Shown one piece after another: positions 1-10,789 of a stretch of DNA of 64,000 bases. Source of the stretch: Cryptomeria japonica. Taxonomy: Eukaryota; Streptophyta; Pinopsida; Cupressales; Cupressaceae. The stretch spans positions 543,076,335 through 543,140,334 of the forward strand of contig NC_081412.1 of the NCBI RefSeq assembly GCF_030272615.1. Direction: 5' to 3'. A program made the position numbers and the translations under genes. Under the pieces are notes generated by a model. It was not told the origin of the DNA and ran no database searches. It was given only the letters and a program-made list of their open reading frames with translations. Numbering within the stretch: the stretch's first letter is position 1; each line of letters begins with the position of its first letter.

Positions 1-267
1 CTTTTTAGTAATTGAGCTTGTGAAATGTTTAATTGTTAATGCTTGTTTCAGGTCTACCCTTCTATTGCAAATTGTCAATTCATAGTTGTGCTTTAATTCT
101 GAAAATTAAGTGGTTAAGTGTCAAAACCCTAATTTTTAAAATCCTCTTGATTCAACCTTTGACCGATGATTTCACTGATCAAAACACCTCCAAATCAGTT
201 GTAACTTTGGATTCCGCAACAAAATCATAATATCTTTCATCCCTGAAAATTTTGAAGAAAGTTGCGA

Positions 268-297
268 GGATCATGTGCACCCCGAGCGCCATTGTCC
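268..297 (+). repeat. 30-nt GTGCAC hairpin element, leader unit 1, copy A
   Basis: A 30-nt unit beginning GGAT and ending GTCC, with GTGCAC at 275-280 and GAGCGCC next to it. The same unit, with the same length, occurs at 892-921, 6309-6338, 10370-10399, 11168-11197, 11790-11819 and 16910-16939. The ends are partly complementary. Confidence 0.7.
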
Positions 298-891
298 CCG
301 ACATGTTTTTCTGAAATTTCGGGAGCTAGATCTTACTGTATTTTTCTGCTAGAATCCAGAATCTTGGCTGATTTCATCAATTCTAACACTTTCAAAATTA
401 AAGTCAAAGTTGGTCTAGTGATTGCTTGGATTAAGGCTTCTAATCATTCAAAAATTGTTGAAATTGAAATTTTGTGTTAAAATTGTGTTTCTTACTATCC
501 TAAATCTGAAAAGTGTGTTGGCATTCATTCAAAGTTTCAGTGCTTTATTCAAATTTTTGCAATTTGTGACTTTTGAAATTAATTGTTTAATTGCAACAAC
601 TTTGATTTCCGCTTTCAAAATTGAATTTTGCATGAAATTGAGTCAACTTTTAAATTTCAAAGCTTGCATTGCTTTTAGTATTCCCTCTAAAATCATAAAA
701 TTCAAAATTTCAGTTTCCCTCTCTTTTTCAAAATTCAAATTTTGCATTTTTCAACAATCTTGGTAGGGTTCAATTTTGAGATTGCAACTTTAATTTGGCT
801 TATCTACAGATCATAAAATCACTCAATTTTTTCAAATTAGCTTTAAAATCATCATAACTTTCATCCCTGAAAATTTTGAAAAAAGTTGCAA

Positions 892-921
892 GGACCTTGT
901 GCACTCCGTTCGCCACGGTCC
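892..921 (+). repeat. 30-nt GTGCAC hairpin element, leader unit 2, copy A
   Basis: Second leader copy of the 30-nt unit. GGACC at the start pairs with GGTCC at the end, and GTGCAC lies at 899-904. It is about 624 nt downstream of unit 1, the same arrangement as in copy B. Confidence 0.7.
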
Positions 922-1239
922 CTGACATTTTTTCTGAAATTTCAGGAGATTGTCATGATTGCATTTAACAGCTTAAATCTAGGAGATTGGCTGATTTTAT
1001 TGAAATTTGCTACCTCTAAATTCAAAAATAAATTCAAAATTCAATATTTCAATTTTCAAGATAACAATTAAAATTAAGAGCTACCTCCCTTGGCCCTAAT
1101 TTTTCAATTGTGCCTACCTTTCTTGGAAGTTGTGTTTCCCTCTTCTTTCACAAAGTTCAAATTGGATAATCATTATCTCATTGTTCAATTTTGCCAACTT
1201 TATTTTCAAAATTCAAAATCTTCTCTCTCTCTCTAGTGC

Positions 1240-4200
1240 ATGAGTTTTACAACAATAAGCCCTACTTACACTATTCCCATTAGACGAAGCCTTAGAATTA
1301 AGTCTTTCCAAGGTTTAATTACCGAGGAGATGGAACCTAATTTGAATGGCCTTTTTAATGAGGACATGGGTAGTTCCTCTAATCCTCTTAATGATGAAGA
1401 AGCTCTCCATGAGGTTTCTATAGATCAACTTTCGAAATTGGATAACCAATTTGATGATTTTCAGCAATGGATGTCTCAAGAATACCCCGATAGTCAAGCT
1501 CTTTCATTAATTGAGGGTCTAAAACGTATGGTTCAAAGTGATAAGAATGGAATTGATATTTTGCATAGTATTGCACACATCATGGATTTGAATGTGATGC
1601 CTATGAAGAGTTGTGCCGAAACTTTAGGTTATATGCAACCTCCTACTCAAGTCAATCATTCTATTCCTTTGACAACTTCTATTGCTAGTATACCTACTTT
1701 TACATCAAACATAATGACTACTTCAATACAAAAAATTCCACCTATGATCACCAGTCATGGGGGCAATCCTTCCTCTTCAATCAACCCTCTTCCTTCATTC
1801 AATCTGACTTCTTCATTCATTCCTTCAATGAGTGTCCCTATTACATCTCCACAAATGAACATGACGCAAGGGGGCAATTCATTCAACCATTCCATTCCTC
1901 CTCGTAGTGTTCCTTCTTTCCAATCATCTCCTATGACTAACTATCATAGTGTTCCGCCACCTTACTCTCAATCAATACCTTCTTTCAATAACATAATACC
2001 TCCATCACAATCTAACATGTCTAATATGAACTCTTCGACTGAAGTGACCATTAACAATCTTGCACAAACTGTCTCTTCTTTACAGCAACAAATTGCCTTT
2101 ATGAATCAGTCTAAGTTTAGTGTTTTCACATTTGATGTTGCGAGCCCACTTTCTCTTGACATTGTTCGAGCTATCCCCCCTAAGCATGTTGAAATCCTGT
2201 AGTTGGAGCTTTATAATGGTAAAGGTGTTCCTCTAACACATGTTAAGACCTTTCAAACAATATGTACCGATTTTGCTCATGACCAAAGGTTGCTTGCAAA
2301 ACTATTTACTAGAACATTAAGAGATAAGGCTCTACAATGGTATTGCTCGTTGCCTTCCTATTCTATTACTTCTTTCCAACAACTTGCAAATGCTTTTATT
2401 CAACAATTTCAAAACAATATAAGTCCTAAAGTTACTTTGATTGATTTAATGCATTGTAAACAAGGTGTTAAAGAAAAAGTGTCTGATTTCATTGGTAGAT
2501 ATAAGCATTTGTGTGCTCAAATTTATTTTCCAGTACCTGACAATGATATTCAGAGAATCTTTATTTCTAATTTACAAAACGATATTAGAGAAAAACTTTT
2601 GTTTTTTTAGTTTACTTCTTTCCAACAGTTGTGTGCAACTCTTCACAATTATCAACTGACTGTGAGTCAAATGGAACAAGCAAATCCTATGGCTCCGAGT
2701 GATAAGGGTGATAGTAGTCAACAACCACTTGGGAAGTTTAAACCAAACAGAGGGTTTGTTAAGTTCAATGAAAACATCATCAACAACAATGTGAATGCAA
2801 CATCAGGTGTGCCTCCTATTTCTAAGTTTTTCAAGAAAGAAAGAGAGTTTACTCCTTTGAATGAATCATTGCATAGTATTATGAATAAGTTATTGGAACA
2901 AAATGTGCTTACTCTCCCTCCTATAAAGCAAATAGATCCTACAAAGATTAATTCACCCTATTTTGATAACAAATCTTTTTGTCAATTTCATTGTCAACCT
3001 GGGCATGATACTGAAAAATGTTTTGCTTTAAAGGGTAAAATTCAAGATTTGATTGATAATAATACTATCTCTATTTCAGGTGTGAATGATAAAGGCAACA
3101 CATCTGTAGCTCTTCCTAACCAAAATCTTAAGATTTTTACTGATCCATTACCTTCTTATACCTCTAATGTGATTGAGACTAATGGTTCCTGTTTCTCGCC
3201 TGATGGTCTTGTGTCTATGACTCCAAATGTGATTAACTTTGTAGAGCAGCAGAAAATCCCTAAAGAACCTTCCATCACATTTGATTCTAGTGAAACTATC
3301 AGGGCACCTGATGGTCCTTTATATATAGTTGCAAAAGTCAAGAATACACCTTGTCGTGCAGTGCTTATTGATCCTTCTTGCATGGTTAATGTTATTACTG
3401 AAGAATTTCTTTTTACTTTGCAATTGAATCAAGTGATCTATGACAAAACAAATGTGGTTGTGAAATTATTTGATGCATTTTCTTCTCCTACAATTGGTTC
3501 TATTACATTACCTATTGAGGTCCATAACAAATCCCTTGATGTGAGCTTTGCTATTATTCCATCATCCAAACAATTTCGTGTGAAGCTAGGCTATCCTTGG
3601 CTATCTTCCATGAAAGCTATTGCTTCTCCTATTCACAGGTGTTTGAAATTTCCCCATAATGGTGAAGTTGTTACTGTCAATCATAGTCTCTTTAAACCAG
3701 CTGAAAGAACTTCTAGCATTTCTGTTGATTATTTTTGGCCTAAACAATTCCAATCTCTTCCACTGCGAAGTGATCATCTTTTCAAATCTTATCAAAAGTG
3801 GAAAAAAGATATGATCCTATCTCTAAGTAAACCTCAAACACCCAAACTTGATATTCCTATCGTGCTTGAGAAGGAAGTTCTTCCTTTGAAAGATAAAACT
3901 AATGTCTTTCCTCAAGAAGACTCCCAACCCATTCCTATGGATGTGACTATGTCTATGTCTAATAAACTTTCTAAAAGTAGACCTATACCTCCTCGTCATG
4001 ATGGACTTGGTCTCCTTCCTAAACCAAATATTCCTCCTTTATATGGAGCAGTTCCTCCTCCTTCCTTCTATAGAGAGAAGAGACCTTCCTCTTCTCCTAT
4101 TGTCCAACCTAAGAGACCACAACCTAAACACCCAAGTGATAAGGATGAGAACATTCGTCCTCCTCAATCTTCTCAACTTCCTACTAAGACTAGATGAAAT

Positions 4201-4689
4201 CATTCTGCGTGTGAACGCCGACGAAAGCGTTGTCTTAGAGCTCGTGCAGCTGCTTCTCAAACTTTGCAATCCCCAAAAACACCTTCAGCTAGTATTATTC
4301 CATTTTCTCCTCAGCCAAAAATTGAGCCAAAATCTCCTAAGCATAAGATGCATGATGGGTTTGATCCGGTGCGAGTTAAAGATCCTATTTTTATAAATCT
4401 TGATGATGATATAGATGAAAATGTTATTCATGATGAAAATGTTACTTCTCTTGCTTTTGATAGTGAATATGAATATGTTGATATTGATAACCATTTATCT
4501 AACGAATTTTCTAAAGCACTTATCTTAGCTCCTAGACAAGAACAACGTGGCTTGGAACATGAACATAGCCCTTGTTTGGATCTTGTGATAGCTCCATCTG
4601 CTGTGTTGGATGTTCCTCCTCTAGCATGTTTCCTGCCTTCCCGAAATATTGATCAGCGAGATCGGGGGGTGGATGGCGTGCTAGACTAG
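1240..4689 (+). pseudogene. retrotransposon Gag plus retropepsin-like protein, copy A, three nonsense codons
   Basis: One reading frame of about 1150 codons runs from ATG 1240 to TAG 4687-4689. It is interrupted by in-frame stops at 2200-2202 (TAG), 2608-2610 (TAG) and 4195-4197 (TGA). No frameshift is needed. Order: a Ser/Thr/Pro/Asn-rich N-terminal region; a Retrotrans_gag domain from about residue 325 (DKALQWY motif); a CCHC-like zinc knuckle of the form CxxHxxxGHxxxxC at about residues 581-594 (first Cys codon at 2980); then a retropepsin-like domain with VLIDPSC (Asp 711) and the downstream LGYPWL motif; then a Pro/Lys/Arg-rich and acidic tail. The catalytic Asp is present, but DTG/DSG is replaced by DPS. 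Gag packages element RNA, and the protease would process Gag. RT, RNase H and integrase are absent, so spread would need a helper element (inference). Confidence 0.85.
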
Positions 4690-5442
4690 TTCATTAACAC
4701 AACAGACTCTCTCGTCCTCTCTTGATATCTTTTGTTACTTCTTCTATGTGTTATTCTCATTCTTCTATTTATTGTCCTTAGTGCTGTCTACTTGAGGATG
4801 ATGCAAAGCATTGAGATCTCTTTTGGTCTCTCTCATGTTGACTCAAAAGACACATGTGTTCCCTTCTTCTAGGTGACCTTCCTTGATTGGGGAATGAAGA
4901 ACAATTATGCATACATACATATGATATACATGAATTATCATACAGCACACTGACCCCAACGAAAGTGAAGTCACCTCGTGATTTGTGTTTTGTGTCTATT
5001 ATCCTTGGGTTTATCTCACACTTGGGGGCTAAATCTTTGTGATAACATGCTCCTTTCCCTTGTCATTTCTTATGTGTATCACTACCTTAAAGTAATCACC
5101 CCCGATGAGGAATTTGCGATCGCTTTAACGTAGGGGGCATATACTCTGTCCATATCTCTTCAAGATTCTTAAAAATTTCTTGGCAAACTTAGCTTTGCCT
5201 TGAAAATTTTTGGTATTTTTTCTTGCATGACTCATAGTGAGGGAACCATACTACTGTTAGTCATGGTTCTCCCTCGTGATCTTCCCTTTTACTTTGTCAA
5301 TTGAAGTCGTAAGATCCTTAGTCCACTGGGGGCTTGGTCTATCTTGCCTCCTTGACGTGGTGAAAGTCTTTCAATGTTGTTTCCTTGTACTTTACCGGAA
5401 GTATGGGAGTACGCTTATACTCCCACTAAAGTGGGGGCTAAA
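4690..5442 (+). other. 3' noncoding tail and polypurine tract of copy A
   Basis: No coding potential is conserved between copies. The stretch contains several G-rich blocks shared with copy B (CACTTGGGGGCTAAAT, ACTGGGGGCTTGG, GTAGGGGGCAT). The last one, AAGTGGGGGCTAAA, lies immediately before the LTR at 5443 and is the probable polypurine tract that primes plus-strand DNA synthesis. Confidence 0.7.
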
Positions 5443-5613
5443 TGTAGTGTCATAAAATTGTGACACTTGCAATTTTGACTGCATTTGGGTCTTCACGATG
5501 GCGGCGCAACGTCGACCCTGAATGGAGACCCTAAAACCTGTTTATGACATCAAAAACTGCATCTTTTTGCACCTTGGCTTGATCCTCCTTGCACCCTGCT
5601 ATCCCGGGAGGTG

Positions 5614-5706
5614 GGACCATGGCGCCCAGTGCCCTGGTCCTTCAGGACCATGGCACCTAGCACCCTGGTCCCTCAGGACCATGGTGCCCAGTGCCCTGGT
5701 CCCTGG
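5614..5706 (+). repeat. 31-bp tandem triplication with hairpin arms in LTR
   Basis: Three adjacent 31-bp units (5614-5644, 5645-5675, 5676-5706), each starting GGACCATGG and containing CCCTGGTCC, so each unit can fold back on itself. The copy B LTRs have a single unit. The stretch is GC-rich relative to its surroundings. Confidence 0.85.
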
Positions 5707-5825
5707 CCCTATTTTGGGCCTGGTCTCTTGTTGGGCATCGGGTCTTCAAGTTTGCAATTTGGAAAATAATGCTCCTAGGTCAGCCTAAGGTCAGAAAAAT
5801 TAGTCTCCTAACCCTAATTGACAAG

Positions 5826-5833
5826 TATATAAA
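5826..5833 (+). promoter_or_regulatory. LTR TATA box, copy A
   Basis: TATATAAA, conserved in all three LTRs of this family, about 385 bp into the LTR. It is followed by a pyrimidine-rich stretch that is a plausible transcription start region. Confidence 0.6.
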
Positions 5834-6308
5834 CTACATTTCCCCTCCCACAAAAGGAGGAGAAAAAAACATATGTGTGCAAGAGGCGGAAGCGATAGGC
5901 AAACATTCAAACATTCAAGCATTCAAGCATTCCTTCAAGCAATTGAGCATTCTAGGTCTCCATTCAAGGCTAGGTGTTGCATTCAAGACAAGGATTCAAC
6001 CATTGAAGAGGAGATCACCTACAACATACAACATACAACATCATTACACCTTCACATGTAAGAATACAAACATTCTTACAACAAGGTGTCAGTACTTGAT
6101 TACATTACAAACATTTACATTTACAGCATTCTCATTTCTTGGTTAATTCCAAAACTGGGGTTTGACCTGAAGGCAAACCCCTAATCCCTAACCCCCTAAT
6201 CATCCTCTCTTTTCTGTGTGTAGGTTGCAGGTATGCGGCTGTAATTGAAGATCTGGAATCCTTGTGCAAAGACGAACAGATCCCCCTTCATTTCGTGGAT
6301 TTTTCGGA

Positions 6309-6338
6309 GGACCGTGTGCACTTCGGGCGCCATCGTCC
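6309..6338 (+). repeat. 30-nt GTGCAC hairpin element in 3' LTR, copy A
   Basis: LTR copy of the unit: GGACCGTG at the start, CATCGTCC at the end, GTGCAC at 6316-6321. The GGAC/GTCC arms are complementary. Confidence 0.7.
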
Positions 6339-6697
6339 TGTCAACTTTCGCTCAAACTTGCAGGACAACATTGTCTCAACATTTTACTGCTAATTTCAGG
6401 TCCGTAACTTCATCCCGTGTCTCTATCTCCGTCTACAAGCAAATCTTTCCTACTTTTACATACACTCCTAGTTCAATCCTTCTATCTACATTCTTTACAA
6501 AAGGGGGTATCCTTGCTATCTCAACCCTTGAAACTCATCTAGAATTCAATCTTGCATTGTGTGGGATTGGATCTTGTGAGTTTCAACCCCTCTTTTGAAT
6601 GTAAAGTCTCTCCTAAGTGAAAACCGTCAATCCTAGTGACCTCCTTTCTCTCTCTTTGGAGTGGGGGAACACCTAGGGTTCGATTTTCCGCTTTACA

Positions 6698-7680
6698 GAA
6701 GTTAAGATCTTATGATGAGGTGCAAGCCAAGAAATGCTTCTAGCTTTAGGTAAGCAAGTAGGAGACCAACACAACCCGAATCTCCAATTCATACTATGAG
6801 ATTGACATACTAGGCTTGTTTAACCAGACTTTACTAGTGTAGCCATGTGACACTAATTTGGTCCAGATCAACTCATCCTATTTCTATGTGAATCAAACTA
6901 TTCTTTTTGCTAACTTCAACTCATATGACATCTTTTGTTGGATTGAAATGGAAAGGGGGTACAATTGATTTCCACATTGCCTTCAAAGGAAATATTGAAG
7001 AATCTAGAGTAAAGTAGTTTGAAAATTTGTTACCGCAATGTCATTTCAAACCCATTTCAACCTATTGAGTATCGGGAATGATACCGATAGGATTCTACCA
7101 ATTCCATGGTTCTTCCTAGAACCAAACCTTTTGACCATTATTGATGGCCCAAGAAAAATGTGGAAGAATGGCATCCCTTGTAGATCTAATGAAGTTCCAT
7201 ATCTTAGAACCCTTGGGCAGAGTTTTAACAGTAAAAATTATCTCTCTATCTAATGTATCAAATTACTTATGTCTCATAAATGAGCACCAATTGGCAATTG
7301 GATTTAAATACAACCTCCTCACTAATTTTACTCCAAGACCTTTATTGTGGGGCTCCAAGATATGAGCTCCTATTCACCCCACTTCTTAGCAATAAACACC
7401 TTATCCCATTCAAAGGGAGGTATCTTATTCTTACCACAAAGGTTATCAGCCCACAAGGAATCTCTTGAAAGGTCCTGAAGCTGGACTTGAGGATTTTTTT
7501 TGGAGAATTTAAAACTAAAATAATATAGATTGGTAAGGCATTTATAATTAATTTAATCAGACTTACTTTCCTTGCAAGAGTGAGCCATCTATTTTTCCAT
7601 ACATTAAACCTATTTCCCTTTTGACATTAGTTGAGATGTTTGATAAAAACTACTTTCAAAGTTATAACTCAAAAATCTAT
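6698..7680 (-). pseudogene. LINE ORF2 C-terminal fragment (post-RT region and zf-RVT)
   Basis: Translated on the - strand in shifting frames, this stretch carries signatures of the region after RT in plant L1-type LINEs. WKNRWLTLARKVSLIK lies around 7560-7612, NKGLGVKLVRRLY around 7300-7345, and SKIWNFIRS around 7190. CLPKARSISWLAPHHKILT, the start of a zf-RVT domain, lies close to 6698. Several stops and frameshifts are present. The copy A retrotransposon cuts it at 6698. The - strand RT fragment at 22261-22990 is the upstream half of the same LINE, separated by the Copia-type insertion (inference from domain order and strand). Confidence 0.65.
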
Positions 7681-7930
7681 ATACTTGCAAAATTTGACTA
7701 AACTGACAATATATACATTTGTCAATAAAATAGTATATTCAAATATACTCCCCTTATCAATATACTATACATAACTCTGATTTTGTATGCTTGGTGATCA
7801 ATGTTCTATGTGCTGCTCTTGTTCTTTGCTTACTGCTTTGTTCACTGCTCGGTATACTCCCCCTATATACTACACTCCCTTGTATACTTTGATACTATAC
7901 TCACTCCCCCTTTTTGACAAACATCAAAAT
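7681..7930 (-). other. 3' end of the Copia-type element with repeated polypurine-like tracts
   Basis: On the - strand this holds GTCAAAAAGGGGGAGTGAG (about 7901-7919), a second GGGGGAGTATACC block and a third GGGGAGTATA block, interleaved with AT-rich sequence containing TATAGTATA. Repeated GGGGGAG tracts before the 3' LTR are a known Sirevirus trait. The LTR that should follow is missing. Confidence 0.45.
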
Positions 7931-8439
7931 TTAGTTACCATTTGGTGGAGGCAACTGGTCAATAATGGATTTATACTTTGTCCTTGCTTCGGTGAGGGGG
8001 ATAAAGAGTGCATCCTTGACACTGTCCATTAAAGAATTATGTGCTTGAATGTCAGCCAATAGAGAAATTAAGCCATCTAATGTTCTTCTCTCTTGTGTAG
8101 TAGATAGGTAAGTGGCTTGGTTGATCTGTTCTTGAACGAAGGACAAGTGTGGAATGAATAAGGTTTGAAGAGTCATAATGTCCATCCTTAGTTTGTTCTC
8201 TTCATTCCTAAGTTCCAATTGTTGAGCCATGAGCTGTTGTAACTTTGTATAAAAATTCTGAATAAAATTGGGCTCGATGGTCAACTTATTTGAGAGATCG
8301 GTGATCTCTTTCTCAATTGCTTGTGTTTTATTTTTGATATCTTTAATGAATAAAGAGAATGTACAGAGTTTTTGAAATAAATAAAGAATGTGCTTGAGTT
8401 GAGGGGACAAATCAGCAATAAATTTGACAAGTTTAACTT

Positions 8440-8465
8440 TGCCAATAGCAATTGCCAATAGCAAT
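8440..8465 (-). repeat. 13-bp tandem duplication causing a frameshift
   Basis: TGCCAATAGCAAT occurs twice in tandem (8440-8452, 8453-8465). On the - strand the open frame shifts by one exactly here, so the extra 13 bp accounts for the break in the ORF. Confidence 0.7.
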
Positions 8466-9561
8466 AGCTTTCTATACCTCTTCAATCATTTTTGCAGTGA
8501 GCTCTTTGTCCTCTAACTTGCTCAAATATTTAGATGCATCTACTCCAGATGTCTCTATCTGATTGAGGAGTTCATCCAGTTGAATATGGATGGCTGCATC
8601 TGTTGACACTATAGCTACGAGTAGCATATCTGATAATAGTGTCTTTACCTTCTGAAGTACTTTATTTTTCTTTTGTATGGCCATTTGTTTTTCCTATTCA
8701 GCCTTTGCTTTGCATAGTTCACCAAATTCAATGAGTGCTTGCCCTTTTAATTTTGATATGTCTACATTGGGCAACACTATTGGTTTCGATATATCAACCT
8801 TGAAACTATGCTTTTTCATCTTCTTTTCTTTAGATTTGGCTGGTTGAACCAATACAATAGCCTGGGAGTCTTGTGGATCCTCGGTAGGTTGCTCGATGGA
8901 GGCAACACTTTTGTCGGTTTCTTTAACCTTTGCTGAGTCCTTCGGTGGTTCGGTGCTCAGGGTCTTAGTTGCAACATTTTTAGTGTTAGGAGGATCCTGA
9001 GAGGTCTGTTCCCTGATGTCCTGAGGAGTAGCTTCTCCTTCTGTAGACTTGTGAACCTCTGCACCTTGTTCGGTATCTTGTGGGGCCTCAGTTTCAGCAG
9101 AATGAGTGACCAGAGGATAAGGCTGAACTTGTTCCAAAACTGACTCATTGGTTATCAGTTTTGCATAGGCATTGCCTTCTATCATTTCCTGTTCAGGTGC
9201 CTCGGTGTCCATGATGTCTTCATCAATTTGTATGGTGTCAGCAGGGTCTTGCTCAGTGACATCAGGATCTTGCTCGATGACATCAACAATTTCAACTATA
9301 GCTTGCTCACCAACATCCTTGATTCAAAATATTTCCTACCACTTTTCTTTTGTCTCATTTTCTACTTCAATATACAGACCATTCATCAGTTTTAAGGCTC
9401 TTTGTTTGACGAGGAACTTTGTGTGGTAGGTTGTCAGATGTTCTTTTATTTCAACTACCAACATGTCTGGACAAAGATGTACCAGACTTCTTTCTCTAAT
9501 CTATTTCTCCGAGTCCATTGCATATTTCCACTTGTTATCAATATGCAAATATAATTCATTT

Positions 9562-9566
9562 GGAAG
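9562..9566. repeat. target site duplication of copy B, left
   Basis: GGAAG immediately before the TGTAG start of the 5' LTR; identical to 17307-17311 after the 3' LTR. Five bp is the usual duplication for LTR elements. Confidence 0.9.
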
Positions 9567-9887
9567 TGTAGCGTCCTAAAATTGCGACACTTGCAATTTT
9601 GACTGCATTTGGGTCTTCACGATGGCAACGCAACACAGAACTTGAATGGAGACCCCGAAACTTGTCCATGACATCAAAAACTGCATTTTCTTGCACCCTG
9701 GCCTTATCCTCCTTGCACCCTGCTGTCCCGGGAGGTGGGACCAGAGCGCCCAGCGCCTTGGTCCCTGGCCCTATTTTGAGCCCGGTCTCTTTTGGGACCT
9801 CGGGTCTTTATGTTTGCAATTCGGGAAATATTGTTTCCTGGTCGGCCTAAGGTCGGAAAAATTAGTCTTTTAACCCTAATTGACAAG

Positions 9888-9895
9888 TATATAAA
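9888..9895 (+). promoter_or_regulatory. LTR TATA box, copy B 5' LTR
   Basis: TATATAAA in the context GACAAG-box-CTACATTTCC, identical in the other two LTRs of the family. This is the probable promoter for the element's genomic RNA. Confidence 0.6.
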
Positions 9896-10369
9896 CTACA
9901 TTTCCTCTCCCATTTTGGAGGGATGGAAAAAAGGCGGAAGCGATATTCAAACACTCAAACATTCAAGCATTCAAGCATTCCTTCAAGCAATTGATCATTC
10001 TAAGTCCCCATTCAAGGCTAAGTGTTGCATTCAAGATGAGGATTCAACCATTGAAGAGGAGATCACATACTACAATATACAACATACAACATACAACAAC
10101 ATCTACACCTTCGCATGTAAGAATACAAACATTCTTACAACAAGGTACTAGTACTTGTTTTGCATTACAGTCATTTACATTTACAACATTTCTCATTTCT
10201 TGGTTAATTCCAAAACCGGGGTTTGACCTAAGGGCAAACCCCTAATCCCTAACCCCCCAATCGTCTTCGCTTTTCTGTGTGTAGGTTACAGGTACGCGGC
10301 TGTAATTGAAGATCTGGAATCCTTGTGTAGAGACGATCAGGGCCCTCTTCGTTTCACGGATTTTTCGGA

Positions 10370-10399
10370 GGACCGTGTGCACGCCGGGCGCCATCGTCC
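10370..10399 (+). repeat. 30-nt GTGCAC hairpin element in 5' LTR, copy B
   Basis: GGACCGTG...CATCGTCC with GTGCAC at 10377-10382 and GGGCGCC. It lies downstream of the LTR TATA box, so it is expected to be in the transcript. Confidence 0.7.
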
Positions 10400-10768
10400 C
10401 GTCAACTTTTGCTCAAATTTGCAGGACAGTGCCGTCTTGACATTTTACTGCTAATTCCAGGTCCGCAGCTTCATTCTATATCCCTATCTCAGTTTATAAG
10501 CGAATCTTTCTCACTTTCTATGTATTCCTAGCTTAATCATTCTATCCACATTCTTTACAAAAGAGGGTAGCCTTGCTGTCTTAACACTTGAAACTCATTT
10601 AGAATCCAATCTTGCATTGTGTGGTATTGGATCTTGTGGGTTTCAACCCCTCTTTTGAATGTAAAGTCTCTCCTAAGTGAAAACCGACAATCCTAAGTGA
10701 CCCCCCTTTCCCCTTGGGAGTGGTGGGGGGAACACTTAGGGTTCGCTCACGATTTTTCGCTTTACATT

Positions 10769-10789
10769 TTGGTGAACCCGACATGAACA
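10769..10789 (+). other. primer binding site-like sequence of copy B
   Basis: TTTGGTGAACCCGACATGAA begins 2-3 nt after the LTR end, where a tRNA primer binding site is expected, and contains the TGG that pairs with a tRNA CCA end. I could not assign the tRNA species from memory. Confidence 0.5.

Larger units (their letters stand above)
1..1239 (+). other. leader (5' untranslated region) of copy A
   Basis: AT-rich noncoding leader upstream of the gag start. It contains two diverged copies of a block of about 170 bp (from about 230 and about 850) that starts with TTTCATCCCTGAAAATTTTG and carries the 30-nt GGAC/GTCC element described separately. Short open frames here are not conserved as proteins between copies A and B, so I treat the region as untranslated. 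The most likely translation start is ATG at 1240, which has the same context as ATG 11947 in copy B. Confidence 0.7.
1..6697 (+). mobile_element. gag-only LTR retrotransposon, copy A (5' LTR outside window)
   Basis: This is the internal region and 3' LTR of a non-autonomous LTR retrotransposon. It aligns by eye along its whole length with copy B (10.9-17.3 kb). The order is leader (1-1239), one gag/protease-like frame (1240-4689), a noncoding tail ending in a purine tract (4690-5442) and the 3' LTR (5443-6697). No reverse transcriptase, RNase H or integrase lies between the protease-like domain and the LTR, which resembles the TR-GAG class (gag-carrying terminal-repeat retrotransposons). The element truncates the zf-RVT part of a - strand LINE at 6698. 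GAAGT at 6698-6702 is the likely target duplication, but its partner lies outside the window. Confidence 0.85.
5443..6697 (+). repeat. 3' LTR of copy A
   Basis: Starts TGTAGTGTC and ends CTTTACA, matching the copy B LTRs (9567-10766 and 16099-17306) throughout. It is about 50 bp longer (1255 bp), mainly because of a 31-bp triplication at 5614-5706. It contains a TATA box at 5826-5833, a short ATTCAAGC repeat cluster at about 5907-5940 and the 30-nt hairpin element at 6309-6338. Confidence 0.9.
7931..9566 (-). pseudogene. C-terminal part of the Copia-type element's large ORF (acidic linker and coiled coil)
   Basis: This continues the frame of the right-hand piece (17312-19060) across the copy B insertion: the - strand frame reads on from codons before the TSD into PNELYLHID. 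In-frame stops occur (including 8694 and two near 9310-9330), and one frameshift falls at the 13-bp duplication 8440-8465. It holds an acidic Glu/Gln/Thr/Pro-rich segment (about 8850-9290), a Lys-rich patch, and a C-terminal Gln/Leu-rich coiled-coil-like segment (about 7990-8400) ending PPPNGN and stop. I do not recognise a family. Position downstream of a gag-like region and just before the polypurine tract would fit an envelope-like or additional ORF of SIRE-type elements, but this is inference. Confidence 0.5.
9567..10766 (+). repeat. 5' LTR of copy B
   Basis: From TGTAGCGTCC to CGCTTTACA. It contains TATATAAA at 9888-9895, a purine/pyrimidine-rich stretch after it, the ATTCAAGC short repeats at about 9950-9990, and the 30-nt hairpin element at 10370-10399. 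It is followed at once by the PBS-like sequence. Confidence 0.92.

Noticed and set aside
7787-8032. Small + strand open frame with Cys-rich start
   Set aside because: It is antisense to the Copia-type ORF and covers the polypurine region; no supporting motif.
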